Shown here: positions 26,532-35,279 of the stretch, one piece after another
Position numbering within the stretch: the stretch's first letter is position 1
Layout of the letters: each line of letters begins with the position of its first letter
NCBI RefSeq assembly: GCF_039533965.1
Contig: NZ_BAAAUN010000001.1
Location: 1,054,001-1,118,000, forward strand
Reading direction: 5' to 3'
DNA: 64,000 nt
Source of the DNA: Microbacterium luteolum
GTDB lineage: Bacteria > Actinomycetota > Actinomycetes > Actinomycetales > Microbacteriaceae
Program-made: the position numbers and the translations under genes
The notes under the pieces: model-generated
Database searches by the model: none
What the model was told of the DNA's origin: nothing
The model's input: the letters and a program-made list of their open reading frames with translations, nothing else

Positions 26532-27586
26532 GCGCGCAGGCCCCGCTCCACGGCGTCGATCTGCGCCAGGGGCACGCGCTCCTCGTCGTGATGCGCGAGG
26601 TGGGGGTCACCGGGGCCGTAGTTCACCGCGGGGATGCTGAGAGCCGAGAAGCGCGCCACATCGGTCCAGCCGTACTTCGGCCGAGGCTCGGCGCCGACGG
26701 CGGCGACGAACTGCTGCGCGATCGGGGCGTCGAGCCCGGGGCGGGCTCCCTCCGCGGCATCCGTGATCTCGACGTCGAACCCGGCGAGCACGCCGCGCAC
26801 ATGCGCCTCGGCGTCGGCCGCCGACTTGCTCGGAGCGAAGCGGTAGTTCACCTCGACCTCGCACGCGTCGGGGATCACGTTGCCCGCGACGCCGCCGGTG
26901 ATCCGGACCGCACTCAGGCTCTCGCGGTACAGGAGCCCGTCGACGGGCACTTCCTTGGCCCGGTACTCGGCGAGGCGGGCGAGGATCGGCGCTGCGCGAT
27001 GGATCGCGTTCTCGCCGATCCAGGCGCGAGCGGCGTGCGCACGCACGCCGGTGGTGCGCACGATCGCACGCAGCGTGCCGTTGCATCCGCCCTCGACCTC
27101 GCCGTTGGACGGTTCACCCAGGATGGCGAAGTCCGCCTGGAACAGCTCCGGACGCACAGCGGCGAGCAGCCCGAGGCCGTTCTTGGAAGCCTCGACCTCC
27201 TCGTTGTCGTACCACATCCAGGTGATGTCGATCGCGGGATCGGTGAGCTCAGCGGCCAGCTTGAGCTGCACGGCGGTACCGGCCTTCATGTCGACCGTGC
27301 CGCGCCCCCACAGATAGGGGACGCCGTCGATCTCGATGTCGCGCGTGGGGACGTTCGCGTTGATGGGCACGGTGTCGATATGCCCGGCGATCGCGACGCG
27401 CTGCGCCCGGCCGAGGTTCGTGCGCGCGACGATCGTGTTGCCGTGCCGGATCACCTCCAGGTGCGCGAGCGGCGCGACGGCCGCCTCGATCGCGTCCGCC
27501 AGGGTCTTCTCGTCGCCCGAGACGCTCGGGATGTCGCAGAGAGCGCGGGTGAGTTCCACGGAGGTCGCGGTCAGATCGAGCAGCAT
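26513..27586 (-). CDS. dapE: Succinyl-diaminopimelate desuccinylase
   Basis: 357 residues from ATG 27586 (MLLDLTATSVELTRALCDIP). A much longer open frame upstream was rejected: it crosses dapD antisense and is unlike the family. M20 zinc peptidase motifs: AIAGHIDTVPIN (His and Asp), WGRGTVDMKAGT, MWYDNEEVEASKNGLG (catalytic Glu pair), AILGEPSNGEVEGGCNGTLR, and the C-terminal HHDEERVPL with the last His ligand. It releases succinate from N-succinyl-LL-diaminopimelate in lysine and cell-wall precursor synthesis. Divergent from dapD 66 bases away, so the pathway genes share a control region. Confidence 0.92.
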   Translation of the reverse strand: MLLDLTATSVELTRALCDIPSVSGDEKTLADAIEAAVAPLAHLEVIRHGNTIVARTNLGRAQRVAIAGHIDTVPINANVPTRDIEIDGVPYLWGRGTVDMKAGTAVQLKLAAELTDPAIDITWMWYDNEEVEASKNGLGLLAAVRPELFQADFAILGEPSNGEVEGGCNGTLRAIVRTTGVRAHAARAWIGENAIHRAAPILARLAEYRAKEVPVDGLLYRESLSAVRITGGVAGNVIPDACEVEVNYRFAPSKSAADAEAHVRGVLAGFDVEITDAAEGARPGLDAPIAQQFVAAVGAEPRPKYGWTDVARFSALSIPAVNYGPGDPHLAHHDEERVPLAQIDAVERGLRAWLTSH

Positions 27587-27652
27587 GTCCACCAGCCTAC
27601 TTACACCGTCATGCGTGACGTCGTCGCTCGGCGGGCGCGATAGCGTGGAAGC

Positions 27653-28606
27653 ATGAGTGAATCGCGCAGCGTGTGGGGCATCGGACTGACCACGATCGCC
27701 GGAGACGGCACGGTGCTCGACGCGTGGTACCCCGAGGTCGGCGTCGGAGCGCCGTCTGCGGGCGATGCAGCCGCCGCGGTCGCGACCTGGGAGGCCCTCA
27801 CCGGCCCCGATGACCGACGCAACGTCACGGTCGAGGTCGTCCAGCTCCAGATCGACCTCGACGAGGCCCCGGCCTCCACGGCTGACGCCTACCTGCGCCT
27901 GCACGCCCTCTCGCACCTCGTCGTGCGCCCGAACGACCTCAACCTCGACGGCATCTTCGGCCACCTTCCGAACGTGGCGTGGACGAACGCCGGCCCCGTG
28001 CACCCCGCGGATGCGGCCCGCCTGCGCCCGCTGCTGCAGCGCGCCGGCATCCAGGTGCAGGGGCTCGACAAGTTCCCCCGCCTGACCGACTACGTGCAGC
28101 CCGCCGGCGTGCGGATCGCCGATGCGTCGCGCGTGCGCCTCGGGGCGTACCTCTCCCCCGGCACGACCGTCATGCACGAGGGCTTCGTCAACTTCAACGC
28201 CGGCACCCTGGGCGCCTCGATGGTCGAGGGACGCATCTCGCAGGGCGTCGTCGTGGGCGACGGCAGCGACATCGGGGGCGGTTCGTCGATCATGGGCACG
28301 CTGTCCGGTGGCGGGACGCATCGCGTCTCGATCGGGGCGAGGACCCTCCTCGGCGCCAACGCGGGCATCGGCATCTCCCTCGGCGACGACTGCGTGGTCG
28401 AGGCGGGGCTCTACGTCACCGCCGGCACGAAGATCGTGCTCGTCGACGGCCCGCAGACCGCCGACGATGGCCGCACCACCGTGAAGGGCGCAGAGCTGTC
28501 CGGTCAGGACGGGCTCCTCTTCCGCCGCAACTCGCTCAGCGGCGCGGTCGAAGCGGTGCGCCGTGCGGGCATCGGCGTGACGTTGAACGAGGCCCTGCAC
28601 GCCTGA
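27653..28606 (+). CDS. dapD: 2,3,4,5-tetrahydropyridine-2,6-dicarboxylate N-succinyltransferase (actinobacterial type)
   Basis: 317 residues, the long actinobacterial form. An N-terminal domain (~1-150, [26 protein letters not shown]) precedes a left-handed beta-helix with hexapeptide repeats ([52 protein letters not shown]). The C-terminal [18 protein letters not shown] closes the protein. It uses succinyl-CoA in the step preceding DapC. Trimeric cytoplasmic enzyme. Confidence 0.93.
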   Translation: MSESRSVWGIGLTTIAGDGTVLDAWYPEVGVGAPSAGDAAAAVATWEALTGPDDRRNVTVEVVQLQIDLDEAPASTADAYLRLHALSHLVVRPNDLNLDGIFGHLPNVAWTNAGPVHPADAARLRPLLQRAGIQVQGLDKFPRLTDYVQPAGVRIADASRVRLGAYLSPGTTVMHEGFVNFNAGTLGASMVEGRISQGVVVGDGSDIGGGSSIMGTLSGGGTHRVSIGARTLLGANAGIGISLGDDCVVEAGLYVTAGTKIVLVDGPQTADDGRTTVKGAELSGQDGLLFRRNSLSGAVEAVRRAGIGVTLNEALHA

Positions 28607-28678
28607 CATCCGCACCACGCCGACGGTGCCGACCGCGCGTGGCGGGCCGGCACTCAGGTTGTGCGTGATAGTGTCGGC

Positions 28679-28735
28679 ATGACGCCCCTCGCAGTGCGAG
28701 ACGTCTGCGTCGTCGACACGCTCCCGCGCCACTAG
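28679..28735 (+). CDS. Possible 18-codon leaderless leader peptide upstream of DEAD-box helicase
   Basis: ATG 28679 opens MTPLAVRDVCVVDTLPRH and stops with TAG at 28735, 110 bases before the helicase start. A GATAGT hexamer at 28667-28672 lies six bases before the ATG, the spacing of a -10 box for a leaderless transcript, which actinobacteria use often. No convincing -35 is seen. Coding is unproven; a random short frame is a real alternative. Confidence 0.2.
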   Translation: MTPLAVRDVCVVDTLPRH

Positions 28736-28845
28736 CCTGGTTCTGGCCACTTCGAACGGCGAAACGATGCGCGATCCCGCGCCGTCGCCCACCTTCCGCA
28801 CCCGGCCCTGATGGTTCGTGCGTGCACTCTCGGAGATATACCCCT

Positions 28846-30237
28846 ATGACTTCCTTCCTCGATCTCGGCGTGCCCGCCGACCTCGCCGCCGTCCTCTCCA
28901 AGGACGGCAAGACCGAGGCGTTCGCGATTCAGCGCGACACGCTTCCCGATTCCCTCGCCGGCCGTGACCTGCTCGGCCGCGGCCGCACCGGCAGCGGCAA
29001 GACGATCGCCTTCGCACTCCCCCTCGTCGCCCGCATCGCGGCGTCGTCGCGCAAGAGCCGTCCCGGCCACCCGCGTGGCCTCGTGCTCGCGCCGACCCGC
29101 GAGCTCGCCACCCAGATCGCCGCGACCATCGCGCCGCTCGCCGAGGCCAAGGGCCTGCGCGTCACCACCGTGTTCGGCGGCGTCAGCCAGCGTCCGCAGG
29201 AGCAGGCCATGCGCAACGGCGTCGACATCGTCGTGGCGTGCCCCGGCCGCCTCGAAGACCTCATGAAGCAGCGCGTCGTGCAGCTCGACGCCGTCGAGGT
29301 GACCGTTCTCGACGAGGCCGATCACATGGCCGACCTGGGCTTCCTGCCCGGCGTCACCCGCATCCTCACCGCGACCCCGGCCGGCGGACAGCGTCTGCTG
29401 TTCAGCGCGACCCTGGACCGCGGCATCGACACCCTCGCCCGCCGCTTCCTCTCGAACGCCGTGAGCCACGAGGTCGACGAGGAGAGCGTGCCGGTCGGCG
29501 AGATGACCCACCGCGTGCTGGTCGTGGACTCGACGGACAACAAGACCGCTCTCGTCCGCGACCTCGCCTCGGGCACCGGTCGCCGCATCCTCTTCACGCG
29601 CACCAAGCACCAGGCGAAGAAGCTCGCCAAGCAGCTGACCGCGGCCGGCATCCCGGCCGTCGATCTGCACGGCAACCTGTCCCAGAACGCGCGTGAGCGC
29701 AACCTGAGCGCCTTCTCGACCGCTCCCGACGAGGGCGGCGTGCGCGTGCTCGTCGCCACCGACGTCGCGGCCCGCGGCGTGCACGTCGACAACGTCGACC
29801 TGGTCGTCCACGTCGACCCGCCCGTCGAGCACAAGGCGTACCTGCACCGTTCCGGTCGCACCGCCCGTGCCGGCGCCGCAGGAACCGTCGTCACGGTCGT
29901 GCTCCCCGAGCAGCGCCGCGACGTCAAGGACCTGCTGCGCAAGGCTGCGATCGACGCACCGCTCGAGAACGCGACGCAGGATGCCATCACCGGTCTCGTG
30001 CCCGAGCGCGCGGCTCACGTGCGCCCGGCGCCCGTGCAGGCGACGCAGCCGCAGCGTCAGGCCAAGCAGCGCCCGGCCGGCGGAGAGCGTGCCGGAGCAT
30101 CCACTCCCCCCCGCTCGTCGCCGTCGTCCCCGCTCGGGTCAGGGCGGCCAGGGCGGTGCGGCTCGTCAGGGCGGCGCCGCACGCCAGGGCCAGGGTGGCC
30201 GCGGCTACCAGGGACGCTGAATCTCTCTCACATCTGA
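28846..30237 (+). CDS. DEAD-box RNA helicase with apparent C-terminal frameshift
   Basis: 463 residues as read, from ATG 28846 with GGAG ten bases upstream. Motifs: FAIQRDTLP, GRGRTGSGKT (Walker A), PTRELATQIA, ACPGRLEDLM, VTVLDEADHMADLG, FSATLDRGID, ATDVAARGVHVDNV and HRSGRTARAG. The core is complete. After ~residue 420 the frame reads the unusual TPPRSSPSSPLGSG and ends NLSHI. A run of seven C at 30106-30112 precedes this; dropping one C gives PARRRRPRSGQGGQGGAAR and ends GYQGR at 30220, exactly the Arg/Gly/Gln tail expected of this family. Either a sequencing error or a real length-variable tract. Followed by a strong terminator. Confidence 0.9.
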   Translation: MTSFLDLGVPADLAAVLSKDGKTEAFAIQRDTLPDSLAGRDLLGRGRTGSGKTIAFALPLVARIAASSRKSRPGHPRGLVLAPTRELATQIAATIAPLAEAKGLRVTTVFGGVSQRPQEQAMRNGVDIVVACPGRLEDLMKQRVVQLDAVEVTVLDEADHMADLGFLPGVTRILTATPAGGQRLLFSATLDRGIDTLARRFLSNAVSHEVDEESVPVGEMTHRVLVVDSTDNKTALVRDLASGTGRRILFTRTKHQAKKLAKQLTAAGIPAVDLHGNLSQNARERNLSAFSTAPDEGGVRVLVATDVAARGVHVDNVDLVVHVDPPVEHKAYLHRSGRTARAGAAGTVVTVVLPEQRRDVKDLLRKAAIDAPLENATQDAITGLVPERAAHVRPAPVQATQPQRQAKQRPAGGERAGASTPPRSSPSSPLGSGRPGRCGSSGRRRTPGPGWPRLPGTLNLSHI

Positions 30238-30261
30238 TCCGCTCGCAGATCAGATGATGCG

Positions 30262-30296
30262 AAAGGTCGCCGCGCATTCGTGCCGGCGGCCTTTTT
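30262..30296 (+). terminator. Rho-independent terminator after DEAD-box helicase
   Basis: Arms 30262-30272 (AAAGGTCGCCG) and 30284-30294 (CGGCGGCCTTT) form 11 pairs with one G-T wobble; the inner GCA-TTCG-TGC adds a UUCG-capped extension. It is followed by a T-run (30292-30296). 25 bases past the annotated stop. Confidence 0.85.
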
Positions 30297-30327
30297 CGTC
30301 ACCTCGGCGTGCCCAGGCGTCTGGCCG

Positions 30328-30798
30328 TCAGGTCCGCACCGCGTCCAGCACGACCGGGTCGGAGCATCCGCGGACGAACCCGGCAAGCCGGCGCCGGATC
30401 TCGAAGCCGAGGACCCGCGCACCGATCCACTCGGCGAGGGGTGCGAGCCAGGCCGGCCGGCACGAGAAGTTGTACTTCCACACCGCCAGGGTGCCCTCGG
30501 GCACCGCGGTGAACCGCCAGCCGCCACCGAGTTTCTCGAAGAACCACGGTCCGGTCTCCATCACCATGCCGACGTTCGTCGGCGGCGCGTACGAGACGTA
30601 GCTGCTCACCATCGCGAAGCCGAAGCGCTGCCGGGTGAACGTGCGCACGCCCTTGGCCGGAGCATCCGCCTCATCCAGGAAATGCTGTTCGCTGATGAAC
30701 GGGTCCCAGCGTCGACGGATCGCTCCCGTCGTCTGCGAGACGGCGAAGGCGGTCGCCGGATCGACCGGGACGACGGCTTCGGCGCTGACGACGGGCAT
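30328..30798 (-). CDS. SRPBCC-fold (START/polyketide cyclase-like) protein
   Basis: 156 residues. N-terminal SAEAVVPVDPATAFAVSQ, then RRWDPFISEQHFLD, RTFTRQRFGFAMVSSYVSY, GGGWRFTAVPEGTLAVWKYNFSCRP and a long C-terminal helix IGARVLGFEIRRRLAGFV match the hydrophobic-pocket SRPBCC fold. Probably binds a lipid or aromatic ligand; no catalytic residues can be assigned. Twelve bases downstream of gltA and likely cotranscribed. Confidence 0.75.
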   Translation of the reverse strand: MPVVSAEAVVPVDPATAFAVSQTTGAIRRRWDPFISEQHFLDEADAPAKGVRTFTRQRFGFAMVSSYVSYAPPTNVGMVMETGPWFFEKLGGGWRFTAVPEGTLAVWKYNFSCRPAWLAPLAEWIGARVLGFEIRRRLAGFVRGCSDPVVLDAVRT

Positions 30799-30810
30799 CG
30801 GACGCCGGTG

Positions 30811-32100
30811 TCAGCGGGTCTGGAACGTGCGCTCCGGAGACCCCGTGTACAGCTGCTGCGGGCGACCGATCTTCGTCTGCGGGTCGAGCTGCAGCTCGCG
30901 GTACTGCGCGAGCCACCCCGGCAGGCGGCCGATGGCGAAGAGCACCGTGAACATGCGGGTCGGGAAGCCCATCGCCTTGTAGATCACGCCGGTGTAGAAG
31001 TCGACGTTGGGGTACAGGCGACGCTCGCGGAAGTAGTCGTCGGCGAGAGCGAGCTCCTCGAGCTCCTTCGCGAGGTCCAGCAGCGGGTCGGTCACTCCGA
31101 GCGAGGCGAGCACCTCGTCGGCCGCCTCCTTGACGAGCTTGGCGCGCGGGTCGTAGTTCTTGTAGACCCGGTGCCCGAAGCCCATCAGCTTCACGCCCTC
31201 TTCCTTGTTCTTCACCCGTTCGACGAAGCGCGACACGCTCTGTCCGGAGTCGCGGATCTGGCCGAGCATGCTGAGCACGGCCTCGTTGGCGCCACCGTGC
31301 AGCGGGCCGGAGAGGGCCTGGATGCCGGCCGAGATCGAGGCGAACTGGTTCGCACCGGTGGAACCCACCAGACGGACGGTCGAGGTGGACGCGTTCTGCT
31401 CGTGGTCCTCGTGCAGGATGAGAAGCAGCTCGAGAGCCTTCGACATGACGGGGTTGATCTCGTACGGCTCCGACAGCACACCGAAGTTCAGCTTCAGGAA
31501 GTTGTCCACGAAGCTCAGCGAGTTGTCGGGGTACAGGAAGGCCTGGCCGACGCTCTTCTTGTGCGCGTACGCCGCGATCACCGGAAGCTTCGCGAGCATG
31601 CGGATCATGTTCAGCTCGACGTGCTCGGGGTTGTGCGGGTCGGTCTGGCCCTCGTAGTAGGTCGAGAGCGCGGCGACCGCGGACGACAGCACCGACATGG
31701 GGTGCGCGGTGTGCGGAAGAGCGGAGAAGAAGCGCTTGAGGTCTTCGTGCAGCAGCGTGTGACGACGGATCTTCTCGTCGAACTCCGCGAGCTCGGACGC
31801 CGACGGCAACTCGCCGTAGATGAGGAGCCAGGCGACCTCGAGGTAGCTCGTGGTGTTGGCCAGCTGCTCGATCGGATACCCGCGGTAGCGCAGGATGCCC
31901 TTGTCGCCGTCGATGAACGTGATGTCCGACTTGGTCGAGGCGGTGTTGACGAAGCCGTAGTCCAGACCCGTGTAGCCGGTCTGCCGGGTCAGGGTCGAGA
32001 AGTCGATGCTGTCGTGGCCTGCCGTGCCGCGCACCAGCGGGAATTCGGCGGTCGTGTCGCCGATCGTCAGCTTCGCCGTCTGGTCTGCCGCTGCGCTCAC
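30811..32100 (-). CDS. gltA: Citrate synthase
   Basis: 429 residues from GTG 32100, preceded by AGGAGGAGG. Type II (hexameric, TCA-cycle) citrate synthase: an N-terminal beta domain (SAAADQTAKLTIGDTTAEFP), catalytic LLILHEDHEQNAST (His), GANQFASISAGIQALSGPLHGGANEAV (His), GFGHRVYKNYDPRAK, and VDFYTGVIYKAMGFPTRMFT containing the active-site Asp. Condenses acetyl-CoA with oxaloacetate. Intact and full length. Confidence 0.97.
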   Translation of the reverse strand: MSAAADQTAKLTIGDTTAEFPLVRGTAGHDSIDFSTLTRQTGYTGLDYGFVNTASTKSDITFIDGDKGILRYRGYPIEQLANTTSYLEVAWLLIYGELPSASELAEFDEKIRRHTLLHEDLKRFFSALPHTAHPMSVLSSAVAALSTYYEGQTDPHNPEHVELNMIRMLAKLPVIAAYAHKKSVGQAFLYPDNSLSFVDNFLKLNFGVLSEPYEINPVMSKALELLLILHEDHEQNASTSTVRLVGSTGANQFASISAGIQALSGPLHGGANEAVLSMLGQIRDSGQSVSRFVERVKNKEEGVKLMGFGHRVYKNYDPRAKLVKEAADEVLASLGVTDPLLDLAKELEELALADDYFRERRLYPNVDFYTGVIYKAMGFPTRMFTVLFAIGRLPGWLAQYRELQLDPQTKIGRPQQLYTGSPERTFQTR

Positions 32101-32149
32101 GCGGACCTCCTCCTGGTGTCGGACCCCCGCTTGTCGCGTCGGTGTCAGA

Positions 32150-32165
32150 CAAGATCTTGATCAAG
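32150..32165. promoter_or_regulatory. Nested palindromes upstream of gltA
   Basis: CAAGATCTTG (32150-32159) and CTTGATCAAG (32156-32165) are each perfect 10-bp palindromes that overlap by four bases, 50-65 bases upstream of the gltA start. Such AT-richer palindromes stand out from the surroundings and could be a regulator site (inference). Confidence 0.35.
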
Positions 32166-32232
32166 CCGGAACTGGCGATCTCACGGCGCTGAGGCACCAG
32201 GTCGGCACCCGACCGAATCGCCTTTACAGCCT

Positions 32233-32252
32233 AGTAGGCATGCAGGCCTACT
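32233..32252. promoter_or_regulatory. Inverted repeat in gltA upstream region
   Basis: AGTAGGC (32233-32239) and GCCTACT (32246-32252) are perfect 7-bp arms around a 6-base spacer, 133-152 bases upstream of gltA and 41 bases past the dapC stop. Could be an operator for gltA or part of a weak dapC terminator. The remaining gltA-dapC gap shows nothing else convincing. Confidence 0.35.
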
Positions 32253-32292
32253 GTGACATCCACCAAACAGACGGCTCGTCTGACGAGGGAAT

Positions 32293-33405
32293 CTACAGCT
32301 TTCCTTCATGAAGGCGTCGTGCGGCCTCCAGGACACGGTCGGTCGCGGCCGTCAGCGCCAGCCGGACGTGCTGACCGGATGCCGCGCCGTAGAACGGCCC
32401 CGGACCCGCGAGGATGCCGAGATCGGCGAGCCGCCCCATCGACTCCCAGGCGTCCCGCCCCTCGGTCGCCCAGAGGTACAGCCCGGCCTCGGAGCCGTCG
32501 ATGCGGAATCCCGCCGCCTCGAGCGCCGGACGCAGGGCGTCGCGCCGCGCGCGGTACAGCTCCTTCTGGACGGCGACGTGCTCGTCGTCGCCGAGAGCCA
32601 CGGTCATGGCGTGCTGCACAGGCGCGGGCGGCATCAGCCCCAGGTGCTTGCGTGCCGTGAGAAGGTCGCCGACGATGTGGGCGCAGCCGGCGACGAAAGC
32701 CGCGCGGTAGCCCGCGAGATTCGACTGCTTGCTGAGCGAGTACACGCTGAGCAGGTTCGACCGTCGCCCGCCGGTCACGCGGGGGTCGAGGATGGACGGG
32801 ATGGACTCGGTCGCCCACGGTCCGTCCCAGCCGAGTTCGGCATAGCACTCGTCGCTCGCGAGCACTGCGCCGAGCTCGCGTGCGCGCCGGACCGCGGCTG
32901 CCAGCTCGTCGACGGTCCAGGTGCGGCCGTCGGGGTTGCCCGGCGTGTTGATCCAGATGAGCTTGGCACCCTCGGGCCACTCCGCGGGATCGTCTGCGGC
33001 GACCGGCTCGGCACCGACCACGCGGGCGCCGACCTCGTAGGTCGGGTAGGCGACGCGCGGATGCACGACGATGTCGCCCGCGCCGAGCCCGAGGAGCGTC
33101 GGCAGCAGGGCGACCAGCTCCTTGGAGCCGATCGTCGGGAGCACGTTGTCGACCGTGAGGTCCGGTACACCGCGGCGACGCGCATACCAGGCGACGATGG
33201 CTTCGCGGAGGCTGGGCGTGCCGAGCGTCTGCGGATACGCGTGCGCGTCGGTCGCCTCGGCCAGCGCGCGGCGGATGATCTCCGGCGTCGGATCGACGGG
33301 AGAGCCGACGGAGAGATCGACGAGCCCCAGAGGATGCTGGACGGCTCGCTCGCGGAACGGCACCACGGCGTCCCACGGGTAGTCGGCGAGGTCGCGGACG
33401 CTCAC
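32293..33405 (-). CDS. dapC: Succinyldiaminopimelate transaminase
   Basis: 370 residues. Fold-type I PLP aminotransferase: LVDLSVGSPVDPTPEIIRRAL, NVLPTIGSKELVALLP, VAYPTYEVGARVVGAEPV, WINTPGNPDGR (substrate-binding Asn), ASDECYAELGW (Asp), and VYSLSKQSNLAGYRAAF with the Schiff-base Lys. The downstream position directly behind a 7Fe ferredoxin is the conserved actinobacterial fdx-dapC pairing. It aminates N-succinyl-2-amino-6-ketopimelate with glutamate, between DapD and DapE. Confidence 0.9.
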   Translation of the reverse strand: MSVRDLADYPWDAVVPFRERAVQHPLGLVDLSVGSPVDPTPEIIRRALAEATDAHAYPQTLGTPSLREAIVAWYARRRGVPDLTVDNVLPTIGSKELVALLPTLLGLGAGDIVVHPRVAYPTYEVGARVVGAEPVAADDPAEWPEGAKLIWINTPGNPDGRTWTVDELAAAVRRARELGAVLASDECYAELGWDGPWATESIPSILDPRVTGGRRSNLLSVYSLSKQSNLAGYRAAFVAGCAHIVGDLLTARKHLGLMPPAPVQHAMTVALGDDEHVAVQKELYRARRDALRPALEAAGFRIDGSEAGLYLWATEGRDAWESMGRLADLGILAGPGPFYGAASGQHVRLALTAATDRVLEAARRLHEGKL

Positions 33406-33414
33406 GGGCGGCGC

Positions 33415-33735
33415 CTACTCGCCCTGAGGAGGCAGGGCGGCGATGACCGGGTGATCGAACGTGTAGACGCCGACCTTGGCGGCGCCGCCTGGTGAGCCGA
33501 TCTCGTCGAAGAACTCGACGTTGGCCTTGTAGTAGTCCTGCCACTCGTCGGGCAGGTCGTCTTCGTAGTAGATCGCCTCGACGGGACACACGGGTTCGCA
33601 CGCGCCGCAGTCCACACACTCGTCCGGGTGGATGTACAACGAGCGTTCACCCTCGTAGATGCAGTCAACGGGGCACTCGTCGATGCAGGCGCGATCCTTG
33701 ACATCGACGCACGGGAGGGCGATCACATACGTCAC
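33415..33735 (-). CDS. fdxA: 7Fe-8S/bacterial-type ferredoxin
   Basis: 106 residues. N-terminal [28 protein letters not shown] has the C-x7-C-x3-CP spacing of the 3Fe-4S/4Fe-4S type, and [25 protein letters not shown] the C-x2-C-x2-C-x3-CP cluster motif. A hydrophilic C-terminal extension ([18 protein letters not shown]) is typical of actinobacterial FdxA/FdxC. Cytoplasmic electron carrier. Nine bases upstream of dapC. Confidence 0.95.
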   Translation of the reverse strand: MTYVIALPCVDVKDRACIDECPVDCIYEGERSLYIHPDECVDCGACEPVCPVEAIYYEDDLPDEWQDYYKANVEFFDEIGSPGGAAKVGVYTFDHPVIAALPPQGE

Positions 33736-33744
33736 TCCCCCAGT

Positions 33745-34155
33745 CTACGACTCGCGGACGGCCGCTTCCTCCGCAGAGGGGGTCTCCGTGCGCACGGGGA
33801 GCCGCGAGAGCGACGGCCAGGCGACGACCAGGAGCACGAGTCCGGCGACCAGGTAGGTCCAGATCCGTCCGGCGAGCGAGTCGGCCACGACGACGGATCC
33901 GCCCGGACCGACACCGGAGATCAGCACCAGCATCCCGATCATGCCGAGACCGGCGGCGACGGCGGCGCCCCGGTCGTGGGTGAGCGCGCGGACGGCGATG
34001 AGGATCGCCGCGCAGGCGATCGCGCCGACGATGAGTCCGACCGGGATCGGTCCCCACATCAGGCTGTGTCCGATCGTCCCGGCGACGCCGTAGACGCCGC
34101 CCACCAGGGCGGCCGCGACCCACGACAGGACTCTCGACAACCAGCTCACACGCAC
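33745..34155 (-). CDS. DUF6113-like integral membrane protein
   Basis: 136 residues with four hydrophobic helices (VLSWVAAALVGGVYGVAGTIGH, VGLIVGAIACAAILIAVRAL, AVAAGLGMIGMLVLISGV, WTYLVAGLVLLVVAWPSL) and an acidic tail. The pattern fits the small actinobacterial DUF6113 membrane family, for which no function is known. Nine bases upstream of fdxA and probably in its operon. Internal periodicity suggests two helix pairs. Confidence 0.65.
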   Translation of the reverse strand: MRVSWLSRVLSWVAAALVGGVYGVAGTIGHSLMWGPIPVGLIVGAIACAAILIAVRALTHDRGAAVAAGLGMIGMLVLISGVGPGGSVVVADSLAGRIWTYLVAGLVLLVVAWPSLSRLPVRTETPSAEEAAVRES

Positions 34156-34204
34156 CCGTCGATCCTACCGGCGGGGGCTGTGCATCCGGGGTGCGGCCTC
34201 GGGT

Positions 34205-34519
34205 TCACGCCGCGAGGCCGAAGAGCCGCAGGAGCGCCGCGACGAGTGCTGCCGCCACGACGACCACGAGGAACGACTGACGCAGCCAGAGCAGACCGCC
34301 GGCGACCAGCAGCGCAGGCACGCGGGCATCCACCGTGATCGCCTGCCCGTCGCCGAGAGTCTGCACCGCCACGAGAGCGGCGAGCAGCGCGACGGTCAGC
34401 AGGTCCGAGATCCGTGCGGGCCGAGGCGCCTCGAGCACCTTGGGTGGCACGAGGTACCCGACCGCCTTCAGTGCGAGGCAGATCAGGGCGGCCAGGAGGA
34501 TGGCGCTCCACAGGCTCAC
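34205..34519 (-). CDS. azlD: AzlD-type branched-chain amino acid exporter subunit
   Basis: 104 residues from GTG 34519, which overlaps the azlC stop (GTGA) and has GGAGG seven bases upstream. Four hydrophobic helices: LWSAILLAALICLALKAVGYL, LLTVALLAALVAVQTL, RVPALLVAGGLLWLRQ, and FLVVVVAAALVAALLRL, as in AzlD/YgaH. The small subunit of two-component branched-chain amino acid (or related) exporters. Confidence 0.88.
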   Translation of the reverse strand: MSLWSAILLAALICLALKAVGYLVPPKVLEAPRPARISDLLTVALLAALVAVQTLGDGQAITVDARVPALLVAGGLLWLRQSFLVVVVAAALVAALLRLFGLAA

Positions 34520-35235
34520 GACACCGCCTCCGTTCCGGCATCCGCCGCGGATTCCTGCTGCGGATCGCGTCCGAGCCAGTTGAACCAGCCGACCAGGATG
34601 GCGACCAGGGCGGCGACCAGCACCGGCAGCCCCGGCATGAGGAAGGGCGTCAGCGCCGCCGCGACGACGGCGGCCGCGACACCGACGGCGATCGCTTGGC
34701 GCTGCTTGAGCCGTGGCCAGAGCAGGGCGAGGAAGGCCGCCGCGGCCGCCGCGTCCAGTCCCCAGGTCTTGGGGTCGCCGAGCACATCGCCCACGAGAGC
34801 GCCGATCAGCGTCGTGATGTTCCACCCGACGAAGATGCCGATGCCCGTCACCCAGAAGCCGACCTGGCGAAGGCGCGGGACGGTCTGCGAGATCGCCACA
34901 GCCGTCGACTCGTCGATCGTGAAATGCGCTGCGGCGGCGCGACGCACGGGTCCGCCTCCGACGATGGGCGACATGCGCATGCCGTAGGCGACATTGCGCA
35001 CCCCGAGCAGCGCCGCGGAGGCGACGGCCGAGGGCAGCGCCGCCAGCCCGCCTGCCGTGAAGACACCGACGAACGCGAACTGCGATCCACCCGTGAACAT
35101 CAGCAGACTCAGGACACAGGTCTGCCAGACGTCGAGACCGGATGCCACCGCCAACGCGCCGAACGAGATGCCGTAGGCGCTCGTCGCGAGCACGACGCCG
35201 AGAGCCTCGCGCCAGACCTCACGCTCGGCGGTCAT
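34516..35235 (-). CDS. azlC: AzlC-type branched-chain amino acid exporter subunit
   Basis: 239 residues. AzlC/YgaZ hallmarks: REALGVVLATSAYGISFGALAV, QTCVLSLLMFTGGSQFAFVGV, RNVAYGMRMSPIVG, and HFTIDESTAVAISQ, with eight predicted helices. Pairs with AzlD to export branched-chain amino acids or analogues. Divergently transcribed from the XRE-cupin gene 101 bases away, which probably controls it. The C-terminal ~10 residues are acidic. Confidence 0.9.
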   Translation of the reverse strand: MTAEREVWREALGVVLATSAYGISFGALAVASGLDVWQTCVLSLLMFTGGSQFAFVGVFTAGGLAALPSAVASAALLGVRNVAYGMRMSPIVGGGPVRRAAAAHFTIDESTAVAISQTVPRLRQVGFWVTGIGIFVGWNITTLIGALVGDVLGDPKTWGLDAAAAAAFLALLWPRLKQRQAIAVGVAAAVVAAALTPFLMPGLPVLVAALVAILVGWFNWLGRDPQQESAADAGTEAVS

Positions 35236-35279
35236 CGCACCGATCCGCCGTCGTTCGATCCGATGAACACATGCCTATC

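Noticed and set aside
27587..28801. Extension of dapE upstream to 28801
   Set aside because: It runs antisense through all of dapD, which has clear hexapeptide repeats; DapE family length fits the ATG at 27586.
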